Below are positions 6,060 through 6,999 of a stretch of DNA of 6,999 nt, piece after piece. The DNA lies in the NCBI GenBank assembly GCA_026416315.1, contig JAOAFK010000163.1, positions 1-6,999 on the forward strand. The letters run 5' to 3'. The DNA comes from Syntrophorhabdaceae bacterium (lineage in GTDB: Bacteria; Desulfobacterota; Syntrophorhabdia; Syntrophorhabdales; Syntrophorhabdaceae). The notes below the pieces were generated by a model. The model saw nothing but the letters and a program-made list of their open reading frames with translations, was not told the origin of the DNA and did not search any database. How positions within the stretch are numbered: the first letter of the stretch is position 1; the number at the start of each line of letters is the position of its first letter. A program made the translations under genes and the position numbers.

Positions 6060-6455
6060 ATAATATCAATGATTGATTGTGATGTAATTGTAAAGTGATT
6101 TCTAATTTTTCGATAAACTTTTCTAATTTATCAACTGCTTTAGGGAAATAATGTAGTAATAGGTGAAAATTTTTTTACGGTGATATAAAGGTTTTATGTC
6201 TTAACAGCTTTAATACTAATGTAAAATATATCGCGGCTATAATAAAATAACTTGCAAAAGTATGGACTAAATCGTGGCAATTAAATCTATTATTCTTGCT
6301 TTTCTACATACTGTATAAAACTTTTTTTCACATTCTCATATTTTTCTTTATTTAAAATTATGGAGAAATTGAAATTACATATTACGTAAAAGAGGAAGGT
6401 TAGAAGATACTGACGATTATCCAGTAGGTTTCAAAAAGACAGTAAGAAAAAATGG
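6060..6455. other. AT-rich intergenic stretch without a convincing gene
   Basis: About 400 bases lie between tRNA-Ala and the stop of the TPR gene. Both strands are broken by frequent stops. The stretch holds small signals only: a hairpin-capable ATCAA-TGA-TTGAT just after the tRNA (6065-6077), GATAAA/TTTATC arms (6112-6132), an isolated TATAAT (6238-6243) without a fitting -35, and T-runs near 6171 and 6321. A weak TGGC/GCCA hairpin followed by six Ts on the minus strand (around 6449-6469) overlaps the TPR stop and could help terminate that transcript. I see no copy of the tRNA 3' end that would mark an attachment site. Confidence 0.6.
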
Positions 6456-6999
6456 CTATTTCCCTGCCAGTCTTTCCATTATGAATTTTACCTGTCTGTC
6501 CTCGGGATTGAGCTTTAAAACATCTTCAAAGGCTTTTTTTGCCTCCTGTTCATTTCCCTTCTGGTAATAAAATAGCCCGAGAGACCTCTTTAAGGATGAT
6601 TCTTTTGGGTATTTTTCTACCCCTTCGGTAAGATACTTCAATGCCTTTTCATCCTCTTTCATCTCCTGATAACAGAAGGCAAGATAGTAATAGATTTCAG
6701 GGCTTGGCTGTGCCTTTAGTGCCTCCTCGAATAACGTTGCAGCCTTTCCGTAATTTCTCTGTCTGAAATAGTTTCCTCCTTCAATTAAAAGCTCTGTAGC
6801 CTTTTTCTGTCTTTCCTCTTGAGACATCTTTGAGTATGGGTTTGTGAAGGCATCAACTACCTTTCCATGAGGGATTTTAGCATCATATACCCTTGCCACT
6901 TCAATTCCTTTGAGTTTCATCTCATCTGTATTTGTTGAGCCAAAAAAGTTGGCGCCTATTTTTAGGGGTGTTTCAGATATAATGTTTGTTGTATTATCG
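6456..6999 (-). CDS. TPR-repeat protein, N-terminal part beyond the window edge
   Basis: Reading leftward, the frame is open from the right edge (181 codons visible) to a TAG at 6458-6456. A Met codon at 6920 gives 154 residues, but it lacks a proper Shine-Dalgarno, and the 26 upstream codons (containing LKIGANFFGSTNTDE) read as plausible protein, so the real start is probably outside. Counting from that Met, three tetratricopeptide repeats are visible: about 41-73 (GGNYFRQRNYGKAATLFEEAL), 74-106 (YYLAFCYQEMKEDEKALKYL) and 107-140 (SLGLFYYQKGNEQEAKKAFEDVLKLNPE, here shown in part). TPRs are protein-binding helical hairpins. The segment before them (GIEVARVYDAKIPHGKVVDAF) is not one I recognise. 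No signal peptide can be judged because the N-terminus is missing. The partner is unknown; gene direction and the gap argue against linkage to tRNA-Ala. Confidence 0.85.
   Translation of the reverse strand, partial: DNTTNIISETPLKIGANFFGSTNTDEMKLKGIEVARVYDAKIPHGKVVDAFTNPYSKMSQEERQKKATELLIEGGNYFRQRNYGKAATLFEEALKAQPSPEIYYYLAFCYQEMKEDEKALKYLTEGVEKYPKESSLKRSLGLFYYQKGNEQEAKKAFEDVLKLNPEDRQVKFIMERLAGK

Noticed and set aside
6238..6243. Perfect TATAAT as a promoter
   Set aside because: No acceptable -35 lies 16-18 bases upstream, no gene follows, and such hexamers are expected by chance in AT-rich DNA.
6449..6469. Intrinsic terminator of the TPR gene on the minus strand
   Set aside because: A T-run follows, but the stem is only four base pairs and overlaps the stop codon; too weak to list as a separate feature.

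Overview
This is an AT-rich bacterial window with mostly housekeeping content and one metabolic locus of interest. A cytoplasmic-type molybdopterin (Mo/W) oxidoreductase beside a crotonase-family CoA enzyme, a DRG-type TGS GTPase and a DUF2934 protein suggest an anaerobic or facultative environmental bacterium, perhaps of the Desulfobacterota/Nitrospirota kind. That placement is an inference from gene families; nothing in the window fixes the lineage. All the genes look native, and I see no insertion sequence, phage gene or CRISPR array.

Left part (1-2392, minus strand): a two-gene unit reads leftward. The first gene is an enoyl-CoA hydratase/isomerase-like protein (2260 to 1478). The second, 35 bases further on, is a molybdopterin oxidoreductase (1442 down to the window edge, C-terminus cut off). 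The crotonase lacks both glutamates of classical enoyl-CoA hydratases but has an aspartate at the position used by some isomerase-type relatives. The pair could carry out steps in the oxidation or conversion of a CoA-bound acid, but the substrate cannot be read from sequence. A tRNA-Asn(GTT) gene with one extra base in its D-arm lies just upstream.

Middle part (2556-5529, plus strand): three co-directional genes with short gaps encode a DRG/Obg-like GTPase with a TGS domain, an RlmI-like 23S rRNA methyltransferase with an N-terminal PUA-like domain, and a metallo-beta-lactamase-fold hydrolase. The first two point to ribosome assembly or function. The third looks like a glyoxalase II-type hydrolase that may simply share the transcript. 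A strong imperfect inverted repeat lies just before the GTPase gene.

Right part (5564-6999): a small DUF2934 protein with a lysine-rich tail is read leftward, and a tRNA-Ala(GGC) rightward. The two are served by divergent, near-consensus sigma70-type promoters about 37 bases apart. About 400 bases of AT-rich DNA without a convincing gene follow. The window closes with the C-terminal part of a TPR protein on the minus strand, whose reading frame runs off the right edge.
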